From contig CM055095.1 in the NCBI GenBank assembly GCA_029204225.1, positions 27,210,769 to 27,274,768 of the forward strand: 64,000 nucleotides of DNA. The letters run 5' to 3'. Both the position numbers and the translations under genes were made by a program. The notes under the pieces are model-generated. The model was not told the origin of the DNA and did not search any database. It was given only the letters and a program-made list of their open reading frames with translations. Positions 50,035 to 61,228 of the stretch are shown here, piece by piece; position 1 is the stretch's first letter, and every line of letters begins with the position of its first letter. The stretch is from Diphasiastrum complanatum (Eukaryota > Streptophyta > Lycopodiopsida > Lycopodiales > Lycopodiaceae).

Positions 50035-51000
50035 GCGAAGAACTTGAAGCAGCTCAAGCAGAGCTGTCAAAGAAAAACACAACCCTAGAAGAAGCTCAAG
50101 GCATGTTTGATGCTACTTTGGAAGTACTTGAGACAATGCAGGATCAATCCAACAATTTCGAAAATGAAAATGCATTACTCAAGTAGCAGTTTCAGACCCT
50201 GCAAGCTTCTCTACAGAAAGAAAGACACGCGCAGGCTACTCTACGAAGCACCAACAAGGAGCTGAACGACAAACTCAATGAAGCAATTGTCGACAAGGAC
50301 AACACTGAAGGACAACACTGAAGTAAACCAGAAACAACTACAAGACTCTGTTGTCCAACTGCTGAATTCCACAAAAATGCTAAACAAAGACAACAAAATT
50401 TATGAGAGACAGGTTGAGGAGACGATCTTATGGCGAATAAGCACCGAAGTGACACTTGGAGCCTATGTATCTCATGGAAAATACAGAATTGACCCGATAG
50501 CTTGGAAGGGTATCCAAGAGAGAATTATTCAGATCTTCAAGCTACAATATCTCCAACCACATATGGCTGCCTACGAAAAGTTGAAGGAAGAGCTGGAAGA
50601 GGCCAAATTTCATTCATGTCAGATCCAGATTCCTGAAGAAGAACCTATCCAACACCAAGAGCAGTCGATGCAGACAGATGCGCCAGTCCATGATATATCA
50701 GACAAGGCCATCCAGACTGACTCAGTTTTCAAGCAAATCCATAGCGATCAAGTAGTGCAAACTGATGTCAAGGATGCCGAGAAGCCGAAATCTATTGTTG
50801 AAGCTGCTGTAGAAGAACCACTGACTGTAGCAATGATTTCACAGCAGAGTGAAGCTTCACCAAGTGGCAGTGTACAGAGAAAAAATAAGGTAGTCTACTC
50901 CCTACTAAGATCAAAATTTACCACATTTCAACAGGAACTAACCGCCTTCTTACCTCCTCTGTTTAGTCCAGAACTCCAATGGAGAATTGTTGGAAGTTAA
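50035..51000 (+). pseudogene. Coiled-coil ORF related to the Gypsy accessory ORF
   Basis: Opens with EELEAAQAELSKKNTTLEEA and continues with heptad-like Leu/Gln/Glu-rich sequence, one in-frame TAG at ~50185, and a 13-bp tandem duplication (GACAACACTGAAG at 50298-50310 and 50311-50323) that shifts the frame. The rest (50278-51000) is open: IDPIAWKGIQERIIQIFKLQ, an acidic repeat with MQTDAPV, IQTDSV and VQTDV, and a C-terminus ending RIVGS. In style it resembles the accessory ORF at 44.8-46.5 kb; kinship is inference. Function unknown. Confidence 0.55.
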
Positions 51001-51141
51001 GCCCACAGTTGTCTCCTTGGAATCACAAATTTAGACAACCAATTTATTTGAAGAACGTCTACAACGGGCTTCCGACTGATCTCCAACAAAGGGTAACCAA
51101 TCTTGTCATAATTTCAATTTTCAGATGTCAAGTTTAATAAC

Positions 51142-51940
51142 TTGAAGTCATTGAAGATCTCAACAATCCTCGCAGAAAAAGTTGAGTTACCTGTCAATCA
51201 AGACTGTCTAGCTGGTAAACATACTAGGAAACCATTTAAGTCAAGCCATCAGCATATTGCTAGAGGATTGCTAGATGTTGTACATTCAGATATTTTGAAA
51301 AATCCTTTGTTGAAGGATGCCAAGTATTTTATAACCTTTATTGACAAATTCTCCAGAAGAACGATGGTGTATTTCATAAAGAAGAAATCAAAAGCCTTCA
51401 ACTGCTCAGAATCTTCAGGATACTGGAAGGACGATCAAGGCCCTAAGGTCAGACAACGGTGGAGAATATATCTCTGTCGAGTTTAAGGAGTACTGCCAAA
51501 GCCAAGGCATTGAGCAGCAGTTCATCACTCCTTACAGTCCTCAGTCTAATGGCTTAGCTGAGAGGAAGAACCGTACTCTGGTCAACTCTGCTAAATGTAT
51601 GTTATCGCATGCATCGTTGCCCAAGAGATTCTGGGCTAAAGTTGTGTCCACTGCAGCTTACGTCCATAACAGATGTTCGACCAAGGCCCTCTTAGACAAG
51701 ACACCCCATGAGGTGTGGATATGCTCTAAGCCTTCTTTGAAGAACTTAAGAGTGTTCGGGTACATTGCCTACGAGCAAATCCAAAAAGACACAAGGAAGA
51801 AATCGGACTTCCAAGGTCTCAAGACCATCTTGATCAAATATACTTCATCTGGTAATACCTACAAGCCGTACGATCCTGATACCCAGCAAATCTTGTATAG
51901 CTGGGATACAGTCTTTATCAAGGATTAGTTCATCGACCTC
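51142..51940 (+). pseudogene. Copia-C integrase
   Basis: CLAGKHTRKPFKSSHQHIAR and DVVHSDILKNPLLKDAKYFI supply the zinc region and first Asp. After a frameshift near 51420, RSDNGGEYISVEFK keeps the second Asp, and GLAERKNRTL keeps the Glu. The frame from 51599 continues with KRFWAKVVSTAAYVHNRCST and ends at ~51928. All three catalytic positions survive, but in different frames. Confidence 0.82.
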
Positions 51941-52159
51941 AAAGACAAGGATATTGCTCAAGAAAAATCTACATCTCCTGCCATTGACACGACAATCCGA
52001 GCCTTTGGCTTAGGCGTGTCTATTGTCGACCCACTTTGAGATAGCGAATCAGACGAAGATGTTGTTGCTACCCAGCAACAAGTCCCAGGATGTGGTTCAT
52101 CAGTTAAAACATCCCAGAAGATCAAGCCGAGTGTGCACACAGTTCACGAGGTATACTCC

Positions 52160-53150
52160 TGAGTCTACCTATCTCTTAATGCAGGAACCGACGACAGTCG
52201 AAGAGGCACTCAACCAACCAAACTCTGATCTCTGGAGAGAAGCCATGGACAGAGAGTATTCCTCTCTGATCAAGAATTAGACATGGTCATTAGTCGAAGC
52301 TCCTATTGGCTGCAATATTATTGATTGCAAGTGGATTTTTAAGATCAAATATAATGCCAATGGAGCAATTGATCAAAGGAAGGCTAGACTAGTAGCACGA
52401 GGATTCACCCAGATTCCGAATGTCGACTACAGTGAGACTTTTAGTCCAGTCATCAAACATTCGACGATCCGAATGCTCTTGTCTTATGTTGCAACTGCCA
52501 AGCTCGAAGTACATCAACTTGATGTACAAACAGCCTATCTGAATGAAGTCATACAAGAAGATATCTATATGATCCAGCCCGAAGGATACATTCTAGAAGG
52601 CATGAAGAATCATGTCTGTAAACTCCACAGAGCACTGTACGGCTTGAAACAGTCTGTTAGAGCATGGTTTCAGAGGATCAACACATTTCTCATTGAACAA
52701 GGATTCAAACCAAGCACTGCTGATTGCAACGGTTATTCAAAAATCAGTGCAGCAATCCTTCATTATCATCACCTTGTATGTTGATGATACGTTGCTCTTC
52801 AGCAACAATACCAAAATGATCAAGGATGCAAAACATATGTTGTTCTCATAATTCAACATGACTGATCTGGGCGAAGCTCACTTATGTCTTGGAATTCAAA
52901 TCCACAGAGACAGAGCAATTCGACTTATTTACATCACTCAACAAAGGTATCTTCACAATGTTCTTAACAGATACAATTTCATGAATTGTAAATTAGCTCA
53001 CTCACCAATGGATCCAGGCATGCATCTGTCAAATGACCAATGTCCCCAGACCAAGCAAGAAAAGGACCAGATGAGAGAATACTCATATCGATCGATACTT
53101 GGATCTCGTACGCAATGGTCTGTACAAGACCAGATATCTCTTTTGTTGTA
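52160..53150 (+). pseudogene. Copia-C reverse transcriptase
   Basis: Pieces in order: EALNQPNSDLWREAMDREYS, RKARLVARGFTQIPNVDYSE, LEVHQLDVQTAYLNEVIQED, LYGLKQSVRAWFQRI, and the catalytic YVDDTLLFSNN in a shifted frame (~52778). NMTDLGEAHLCLGIQI and YSYRSILGS follow. Stops near 52280, 52784, 52852 and 53151. Confidence 0.82.
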
Positions 53151-53229
53151 AGCTCACTTAGCCAATATATGGCTGATCTTGGCATTATCCATCGGAAGGC
53201 TCTTATTTGAGTCATGAGATATATTTAAG

Positions 53230-53489
53230 CTACCATGACCAGTGCATCTGCTATGGAGATGTCAGCAACGACAATCTTCATCAGCTCAGTGGCTATTCTG
53301 ATGCAAGCTAGAGAGGAGATGCAGACAATCATAAATCCACATCTGGATTTACATTCTTCTTCAATGACGGTCCTATTTCATGAAACAGTCATAAGCAAAC
53401 CTCTATTGCACTTTCTTCTACTGAAGCAGAATACATTGCTGCTTCTCAATCTATTAAGGAAGCATTTTGGTTGAGAAATTTGCTGTAAC
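53230..53489 (+). pseudogene. Copia-C RNase H
   Basis: In shifted frames: SDASWRGDADNHKSTSGFTF-like segment (~53295), FNDGPISW, and ALSSTEAEYIAASQSIKEAF followed by WLRNLL at the end. Similarity ends at 53489, where a Gypsy LTR piece begins, so the C-terminal part is missing. Confidence 0.7.
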
Positions 53490-53640
53490 CAATAACCATA
53501 TACACTTGGAGTGACCGGTTATCCATATCAGGACTTATATAGGACATGGACATAACATTCTTCCCCCCCTTAAACCAGTTTTGTCCTCAGTGTGAAGATT
53601 ATTAAGATATTATCTTCCTATCTCGAGTTTGGGGCCATGT
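53490..53640 (-). mobile_element. 3' end of a Gypsy element: pol end, polypurine tract, LTR start (minus)
   Basis: The reverse complement reads ACTGAGGACAAAACTGGTTT followed by AAGGGGGGGAAGAA, then an LTR starting TGTTATGTCCATG at 53557. The LTR (only ~67 bp left) matches the start of the 35265-35754 LTR. Confidence 0.7.
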
Positions 53641-53746
53641 CCATGGTTATTTCCATTGTATTTCCTGTTGTACATAAAAGATATGTGAATTGAGCACATA
53701 ACCTTCTAGTATAGGTCGGATTTGAGTTAGATAGATTCAATGTTGA

Positions 53747-53905
53747 TGACATGCAGAAGTTTAGATAGCATGCAATGTCATATTGTATGCATGCAAGCCA
53801 CATGCAATCAGTGCATGCAACATGCAAAGTGGTTTCTGTGATCTACACATGTCTAGGCAGTCTTATGAGTTGACATGCAGTACATGCAATATCCATGCAT
53901 GCAGT
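53747..53905. repeat. Cluster of CATGCA (RY-type) words
   Basis: About ten CATGCA occurrences in 160 bp, including CCATGCATGCAG and ATGCATGCAAG. It lies in the probable LTR or upstream region of Copia-A. RY motifs bind B3-domain factors in plants; a regulatory role here is inference. Confidence 0.5.
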
Positions 53906-54287
53906 TACACATGTGGATCTCTGGTAGGTGAATTAGTTAAGTTAAGTGGAGTTTCCATGCAACTCCACTATAGGAATTTGAGTCTCTCTCATGTAGGGAA
54001 ATCTTGGCATGTTTTGCCATATTGTGAATAATGAGATTTTGGTGTTCTGGACTCATTATCACTCTACCCAAGTTTTCCATCATTGATTTTCTCTCTCTAC
54101 CCAAGAGCACCCTGTTTTTCCCATACTAAGCACTTAGAATTATTTCTGACATTCATTTCTCATAGTGAGAAGTCATCAGATGTGTGCCATTGTGCTCTTG
54201 CCATAGATTTTTCAAGTATATTGTTCTTTGATCAATCTCGATCCTGTAGGGTGTGTGGTGAAGTTCACACATGCTAAAAACCTCACA
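53900..54287 (+). repeat. 5' LTR end of Copia-A
   Basis: The stretch ending CACATGCTAAAAACCTCACA is followed by primer site TGGTATCAGAGC (54288-54299). The last ~50 bp recur inverted at ~38679-38730. The LTR start is not determined; the 3' LTR at 57391 belongs to a different family. Confidence 0.5.
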
Positions 54288-56340
54288 TGGTATCAGAGCT
54301 TCATGCTTTGAAGAGGTGAGGGTGTATACATCATATCATCAGTGCCTTTGCTTGTAGGAACTCAGATTTGGGAGAGGGATTCAAACTCGTTGAGAGACAA
54401 GCTATTTGTGGACCATAAGTAGATCAAAACGAGCCTGATCTGATCCAGCAGAGCGCTGTACGGACAGAGTGCTCACACGTGTGAAATCAGCCCTCATTAA
54501 TTGAGTGCTACTCTTTAGATTTGATCCAAATTTGACGTTCTATAGCTTGTTGAATAGGTGTTGAAAAGTAGAATGTGTTGCTCGAGTTTCTAAACCAATT
54601 TGATTTGTTTTTAGAAGAGTTTTAGGCAATCAAAGAGTTTGAGAGGGTACTCAACTCTTGGAATATGTCAAAGTGAACACACATCTGTCTTTTTCACCAA
54701 TTTCATCATTTTTCACTGTCAATCAAGTAGAATTGGATAGAAGTGAGTGTTCTAAGGTCTTAGACTTTTCATTTCACACAAATTACTGTGTTTGAGTTGA
54801 AAGTAAGTTCCTAGAGAGTTTTTCAGTTCTTTGAAACTCGTGGGAGAGATAGACTTCTTACTTGCATGTGCTGCTTTTTTGTGACTGAAGCAAGATCCAA
54901 ATTCAAGATAGATTGATTTTTTGTGTTAAGAATTTGTTCTCACATCTATTGCTAGATTTCATAGGTTGGATCAACATCAGTATTAGATCCTAGATTGAGA
55001 TAGTAAGCAACATCCTTTCAACTCCGTTTTTAGTCATTACTAGAATTTCTCATAGAGAAGATGTCTTCATCTGGTTCACATTTCTCGGAGCATAGTGAGA
55101 GGTTAACATCTTTAAATTATGTAATGTGGAAGATCAGAATGGAATTGAAGAACCTGTTGAAGCTGAAGAAGAACCTGTTGCACCTAATGAAGCTGCAACA
55201 TTTCACAAAAGAACTAGAACTGCCCTTCATTTCATAAAAATGAATGTAACCAATGAAGTGTTAAGAGAGATCAGTACATGCACCACTGCCAAGGAAGCTC
55301 GTAAAAACAATATATGAAATCAAGAATACTTCTAGATTGCTTACACTTAGAAACCAAATATTTCTACGTTATCAAAGAGTAGATGAGAGTGCTTCATCAC
55401 ATGTCATGACAATTAAGGATCTTCATCAAGAGTTAGCTGGTATTGGTGATGCTCTTAAGAACACTGAACTTTTTCAAGTAGTCCTTGATAGACTTAGAGA
55501 TGAGTATGACAATATTGTGCAGACTTATGTTGTCAGAGAGGATCTTCCATCCTTGGAGACACTACAAGGTGTTCTCATTGCTGAAGAAAACAGGCAAGAG
55601 AACAAGATGCTGAGGATCAACAGACTTTCATTGAAAGATGGTGGAGATGACAAAGCACTCTTCATCATAGACAAGTCAAGAGGCCAGGGCAAAGGACAAC
55701 AACACTTCAAGAAGGACAAAACCAAGGAAGGTGGTGAGGATCAGTCCTCACAAGCTTCAACATCCAGTGGCAAGAAGAAGTTGTCAAAGATCAAGTGTTT
55801 TTTCTGTGGCAAGAAAGGACACTATGCATCAAACTGTTTCAAGAAGAAAAACCAATCTAAGCAAGCTAACCTTACTAATGAGGATGAGTGTGAGGGTGTT
55901 GAGAATGAAAGAGAGAATTCATTAATGATGTCTACTTTTTCATCTTTTCTTTTTAAGAATGAAGAAGTTTGGTGGATAGATAGTGGCTAGTTCCCATATG
56001 TCTAGTTCTAGAAATTCTTTCAATAGTCTCATGCCATATCTAGGTGCAAAAAGATCAATCTATATTGCTAATGATGTAGAGTGTAGGATTGATGGAATAG
56101 GTAGTATTCCACTGCATGCATCATCATCTTACATGATGTACTTTATGTACCTAGATTGACCAAGAATCTCATTAGTGTAGGATAGTTGTTTGCCAGTGGA
56201 TTGGATGTCGATTTTCAAGTTGACAAGTGTATAATCTCAAGAGAAAATGAAGAGGATCTAGAATTGGCAAGTTGTACAAACTAGAGTCTAAGCAAGTGGA
56301 AGCGACTCACATGTTTTGGAGAATTTTCTTGTATAGATGA
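54288..56340 (+). mobile_element. Copia-A 5' half: primer site, leader, gag, protease
   Basis: Primer site, ~760-base leader, gag from ATG 55060, zinc knuckle and protease. Coding similarity fades at ~56340, with no integrase or RT. The leader is duplicated inverted at 37.94-38.7 kb. Confidence 0.8.
55060..56340 (+). pseudogene. Copia-A gag and protease (broken)
   Basis: The ATG at 55060 starts MSSSGSHFSEHSERLTSLNY and VMWKIRMELKN, the Copia gag N-terminus. A small deletion shifts the frame, and gag continues at 55126 (AATFHKRTRTALHFIKMNVT) and in a 217-codon frame at 55337 (LRNQIFLRYQRVDESASSHV; zinc knuckle CFFCGKKGHYASNC; WWIDSG). A stop lies at ~55988 within the protease active site; SSHMSSSRNSF and a LYVPRLTKNLISVG-like stretch continue in other frames to ~56250. 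Confidence 0.8.
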
Positions 56341-57390
56341 TGTTATGCAAGTGGATATTGGTTCTCATGGTTTTCATACTAGAAAAGCAAGTAATGGATC
56401 TGAAAAGAAAAGTTTTTTCAAGACTTTGATGGTCAAGAGGAAGATCAAGAGGTTGATCTCAAAGGGCTTCAACAACACAAAAGAAAAGGTGGCAATTTGG
56501 AGCTAGTCAAGAGCATCAAAGGAGAGGTAATTGGCAAAGATGTTAGGGATCTGTTTTTGCAGCTTATTAAAGATTCAAGTAAGGTCAAAGGAGCAGCAAG
56601 GAAGTGTTGTTCAAGTTTACTTTACTTGTTTCGTCTCATGTTTGAGCTATTTCATGTGGATGTGTGCAAATTGTCAAGATATGGACAAACTAGCTACATT
56701 GTCTTGCAATATCTTATTGTTAGAGTTGTACTAGCATTCTTGGCTGGTTTTGTTGATGGAAATGAAGCTATTGGAGGTTCATTATGTCACTCATCCATGG
56801 TTACATTCTCAAGTGTTGAGCTACTTGGTGCCAATGCTTGGAGATTGTCAATTTTTGGTGAATTCATGGTCATTTTCTTGTGTCAAGTAGATCTTGAAGA
56901 TGGACTAGTGCAAACTACTTGGTTTATGGAGTCATGTGGTGCTTGCTGGATTTGCATCATTTATGTACTCACCTACTCATGAATTTCCAAGGTTTGATGA
57001 TTTCTTGTGGCAAGATGGAGATGGAGGCTCATTCATGGAGTTTTATGGAGGAGACATATCAAGAAAGGACAAAGTTGGAGGAGACAAGCAAGCAAATGGT
57101 CATCACTCAGATTTATTGTTTGGTTGCTATAATTTTCCAGAGATTCCAAACATGGAGGAATCATTTTATTCACATTCTATTTGGTTCTTCACGTTCTAGT
57201 TATATCTTGATGTGTAAAATTGATGTAAGAAAATAGTGAAGCATCCAATTTGGACACTATTCTCTATATCAATTATGAAAGATACTTTAGAAACCTAGAA
57301 AGGAGATCTATACTTAGGATGGAGATCATTCTAAAGTTGGATAAAAGTTCTATTGTCAAAACTATGCCAAAACTAGTTGAAGAGGGAGTG
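56341..57390 (+). other. Interior of element B, coding status unclear
   Basis: Open frames of 60-160 codons in several phases (for example 56497-56982 and 56936-57199), none resembling a known family. A purine-rich tract (TTGAAGAGGGAGTG, 57377-57390) ends it, immediately before an LTR. Probably non-coding or heavily decayed element interior. Confidence 0.4.
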
Positions 57391-58040
57391 TGAGAGATTT
57401 CAACTAGTTTAGTCTAGTTTAGTCATATTTTGGTAAATTGTCAATAAGAGGCCAAAACTCATTTTAGACTTAGAGATAAACTTTTTGAAGTTATATTAGT
57501 TTGAAATACATTCAATAAGGACTTTTTGAAAGTGTGGAAAAGTTGGTAGTCGAGTTTGAGAGAGATTCAAATTTGAACTTTGGGTACATTGAATCTAGAT
57601 CCAAAAATAGTAGGGTTTAGATTTTGGAGGGAAAGCCAAGTGACCAAATAGGGTTTGGACACTCTATAAAAGGATGTAACTCGTGGAGAGACACATCTTC
57701 TCTCTTCTCTCTCTCATTACATCATTATACATGGTTCTCTTTGGGTTCTACCACTCATTGGTGCACTATCTTGGTGATATCTTGCAATCTTGTGTGTATA
57801 ATGATCATTTATTGTTATTTTCAATTTCACACATGTGAAATACAGTAGGATACTGTAATTGTACAGACAACAAACATATTTTATGTTTTGGTTCATGTTT
57901 GATCAGTATTTCTTAGAGTTTGCATCTCAATTTGTATATAGATGCTGTTTTTTCTACATTGGCAGGATTGTTGGTTTGCTCCTTATTGTAACCAAAGATC
58001 AGGGACATGGATTGGATCTTGAATGATCTAAAATCCTTCA
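57391..58040 (+). repeat. 3' LTR of element B
   Basis: A 650-bp LTR beginning TGAGAGATTTCAACTAG right after the polypurine tract and ending CTAAAATCCTTCA. Its last ~565 bp are present inverted at 48469-49024, where that end abuts a primer site, confirming LTR identity. It contains a possible TATA-like CTATAAAAGG near 57662. Confidence 0.85.
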
Positions 58041-58098
58041 TAGTATCTACAAAATAGCTTCTTCTTTGTCTGTGGATTTGACTGTTCCTTGTGCTGAG

Positions 58099-58770
58099 CT
58101 AGTTTCTAGTCTGGTTTTGATTGCTTCGGGTCTTCTTCTGCTTTGTCATGCTCTTGTTGGTGTACAAGGCGTGAGAATCAGCTGAGGAACTCGAGGCTTC
58201 ATTCCTTCGCGTGTCTTCCTGCAACAACATAGTAATGACTCTTGAAAGAGTCAATTCTGGATGAGTCATGATGATCATCACCCAGCTGTCATAAGAGGTT
58301 GGCAAGCTTGTAAGTAGTTGCATCAATGCGTCTTGATCGTCTATGACAGATCCGACAGCGGCCATTTGTCTTAGCTGGTTCTTGAATTGATTAATGTGAT
58401 TCTGCAGAGAATCACCATTCGTCATCTTGAGGGAGTAGAATTTCTTCCTGAGATGTAGCTTAGAAGTTATATCTCACAATTCGTATAGTGTGTTCAAGAT
58501 GTCCCAGACTTCTTTTGATGTTTGAGCCTCATATATATGGCCGATCTGGGTATCCGTGATGTTGAGGATGATCAGCACGAAAGCTTTTTCATCCTTCAGC
58601 TTCCATCTGGCAATTGTCGCGTTGTCCGCTTCGGGTTTCCCTTCTGCACCTGTAACAACGTCGAACAATTCTTTTGCCATTAGTACAATTTTCATCTTAA
58701 ATTTCCACAGATGGTGATTGGCTCCATCAAGCTTGTCCATGATAGGACTGGCTTTCCCTTGGGAATCCAT
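58099..58770 (-). pseudogene. Copia-E gag with one internal stop
   Basis: The ATG at 58770 opens MDSQGKASPIMDKLDGANHH followed by LWKFKMKIVLM, the Copia gag N-terminus. EVWDILNTLYEL runs to a TGA at 58474-58476; the same frame continues with DITSKLHLRKKFYSLKM and DALMQLLTSLPTSYDSW (UBN2-type gag). A TAG ends it at 58099, before any zinc knuckle. Confidence 0.85.
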
Positions 58771-58919
58771 GTGAAAGAATTAGTCTAAGTGATAGGAGAA
58801 ACTATCAGTGACTTAAGTATGGAAATTTGATATTTATAGAACAAGAAAACAATTACTCTATCGGCTAGTAGAGTTGTACTGTGGAAGCTTATCAAGCTAT
58901 GAAAATAGCTCTGATACCA

Positions 58920-59900
58920 TGTTGTGGAGAGAGGGGGAGAATAAATGACAAACACGAACGAGAAACAAACTTGAACAAGAAGCGAACGAGAAACGAACTT
59001 GAACAGAAAATGTTCGTGCGTAGCAGAATGAGTTTAACGACTCTCTCCAAAAGCATGACTACGCCTATCAGAATGAGCAAAATTTTAGTGATAGGAATCA
59101 CAGTCATTCTAGATTACGCAGCCAAACATTTAATGGATGAAGTGCTAGATGAATAATTTATCACGAATTGCAAGACAAATTATCTGTCGCGAATTATTCG
59201 CGAAGAGCTAGACTGTGCTCGACTGATAATTAGTCGCAAATTATTCGCGAAAGACGAGACTAAAAGTTGATTGTCTATTACCAGAAAGAGCAACTAGAAA
59301 GATCAGACAAAATGAAGAACAAGCATAGCAATATTAACACATATCTGAATGCAGAACAAAGAGCTATATCAGATTAAGTATGTCATGTATACAAGTTAAT
59401 AATGTGGTAGAGCACAATACAATCGTGGATGAAACCGCGTGCCCTACGGAGGAATAAAATCTCTTCTCTTTTCTCGCTTCTCATCTAACTCTCTCTATAT
59501 ATTGAATACACGAATGGTATTCAATATATATATACATAATATTACAAGCGTGCTGATGTGAAAGTACAGACTGGATGTGCTGTCTATAGGAGATAGTGGG
59601 TGGCTGCAATCGTTGTCCAATCTGTTAGCGCAACTGCATGAAGTGAGCGTAAAAAGTGTGTGACATCAGCCAGTGCTGAAGTGAACGTTGGTGATGATGC
59701 AAAAAGTGGATCACTCTTACGAATGGCCTTAGGATAAGATTTACAGGGTGCCTTAGCTTTTAGGGCACCTTCGGCATTCTGTAGGATAGTGTCCCCTTTT
59801 CGCCTGTCACCATAACCTGTGTAAAAACACAGTGTTCGCAATTCTTTCGCCCTTTATTTGTCTGTGCGAATTTGCATGTAAATATGCAGGCTGCGTGACA
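58920..59900 (-). repeat. 5' LTR of Copia-E
   Basis: Same family as the isolated LTR at 2038-3122. The end at 58920 directly abuts the primer site; the outer end at ~59900 is inferred from TG/CA symmetry. Confidence 0.75.
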
Positions 59901-60127
59901 ACGTTAGTAGATATGCAGCAAGAATGGAGGCAAACTAAAAAATGGGATTTAGGAGAGTAGAAGGAGTAAATCCAACAATACTTTGTGTGCCAAACCTGGT
60001 GGTTTGATGGTGTGCTAGAGTTTGAGTCAAGTATAGGGTATAGGGATATATATAACATCTTTTGGACACTCCAAACTCTGCTGCAGTTTATTTCTTTACT
60101 CCTATCACATTTGAGCTTAAGGCAGAG
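59901..60127. other. Spacer between Copia-E and Copia-D
   Basis: Short AT-rich spacer. A purine-rich GCTTAAGGCAGAG before the 60128 LTR vaguely resembles a polypurine tract. Nothing else is recognised. Confidence 0.3.
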
Positions 60128-60747
60128 TGTTAGAAATCAGAGTTGATCTGATTCATATTTTGTAAGCTTCAAATGTGATACCGTGATTAGTGTACAATTA
60201 ATTAGATTTGCTATATTTCGTTGTGTTCGGGATGTGACCCACTATTGTCAAATTAGTCAGGCACTGATCTCGTAGAAGGCTACTTGGGCTAGCCGAGTAG
60301 CCACACACGTAGGAAAATTAGCTTGTACAATATATTTTAGCTTTGTTATGCTATACTCAGGGGCATGTCCTGGGTTTGTCAATATTTTAGCCCATGTTGG
60401 GCCTTTTAGTCAGACAGGTGCCTTTTTGGTGTGTTGACACTTGTCGAGCCCATGCATGTCGGGGCTTCTGGCATATGGACAGTTTTCTCTTTGTAATCTA
60501 AAGCTTTTGTTGTGCCATCTTTGAGAGCTCGTGAGGAGTGTCTATGGTGATTGATTGATGTGATCTGCATACTACACTAGATCCTAACAGGATTTTAACA
60601 CTTTCAACTATTGTTTATGCATTGCATCTATTGTTGTGATTGATTGTTGCATTGTCTATGAGCAGCGTATCTAGGTCCAATAACCTATTGCATTGTATAG
60701 TGCACTTCCGCACAAAATAGGTGCACACCGCTAGGCTTTCTTCAGCA
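60128..60747 (+). repeat. 5' LTR of Copia-D
   Basis: Begins TGTTAGAAATCAGAG and ends CTTTCTTCAGCA, immediately before primer site TGGTATCAGAGA (60748-60759). No second copy is in the window, so the start is inferred. Confidence 0.65.
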
Positions 60748-60778
60748 TGGTATCAGAGAGGATTCATTAGATACAATA

Positions 60779-61228
60779 TGGCTACTACAATCTAGGCGAG
60801 GATTACAATCAATCTTGATGGTGCAAATTATCACGTGTGGAAGTTCAAAATCAAACCTATCCTCCGTAAATGAAAAAATCATCATGCAGATTGAAATTTG
60901 CCAAAGCAGTCATAAAGCGTGGGAGAAGCTAAAGCATAAGTACGAAGTGAGGACAACCACATCAGTCATGCACCTCCACAATCAGCTACAAAGCTTGCGA
61001 TGGGATGACAATGAATTGGATCAGCATGTAGAGAAGATCAAGATGATCTTCGCTCAGCTCTCTACATCTGGACAAGAGCATCAAGTCCCAACACCTCAGC
61101 AGCTGATGTACTTCATGAAATCTCTACCCTCATCCTACCAACTGCTGAGACTGCTCATCCTAAGCATACCTAAGATGACATTTGAGAGGGTAGTCAATCT
61201 CGTTGCAGACAAAACTAATGATAGATGA
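60779..61228 (+). pseudogene. Copia-D gag
   Basis: The ATG at 60779 starts MATTI with an in-frame TAG at codon 6. ITINLDGANYHVWKFKIKPI continues, then a stop and shift near 60869. The longest open part shows SHKAWEKLKHKYEVRTTTSV, MHLHNQLQSLRWDDNELDQH and LPSSYQLLRLLILSIPKMTF, a UBN2-type Copia gag. It stops at 61226 (TGA). No zinc knuckle is visible before the pre-integrase region. Confidence 0.82.

Larger units (their letters stand above)
49649..51129. mobile_element. Nested insert in Copia-C
   Basis: ~1.48 kb that interrupts Copia-C between LGHLNH and the CLAGKH zone. It consists of a minus-strand Gypsy integrase scrap and a plus-strand coiled-coil ORF. The host reads ATGTC at both borders (49644-49648 and 51125-51129), a candidate 5-bp target duplication. 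The insert ends are not TG/CA, so the mechanism is unclear. Confidence 0.6.
49025..53489 (+). mobile_element. Copia-C, split by a 1.5-kb insert, no LTRs
   Basis: Protease and GAG-pre-integrase (49098-49637) are separated by an inserted block from integrase, reverse transcriptase and RNase H (51142-53489). Both ends abut other elements and no LTR of its own is visible. Many stops and shifts. Confidence 0.85.
58041..59900 (-). mobile_element. Copia-E 5' end (minus): LTR, primer site, gag
   Basis: The LTR is 59900-58920 in minus orientation (TGTCACGCAG...CACAACA). It abuts primer site TGGTATCAGAGC (58919-58908), then gag from 58770. It is cut off at 58041 by the end of LTR B, before the zinc knuckle and all of pol. 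Confidence 0.82.

Noticed and set aside
56497..56982. 161-codon frame as a gene
   Set aside because: No family resemblance, several overlapping frames of similar size, and a position inside a decayed element.
57391..58040. 3' LTR belonging to Copia-A (54.3 kb)
   Set aside because: Its end does not match the Copia-A LTR end before the 54288 primer site; the inverted copy at 48.5 kb shows a separate family.
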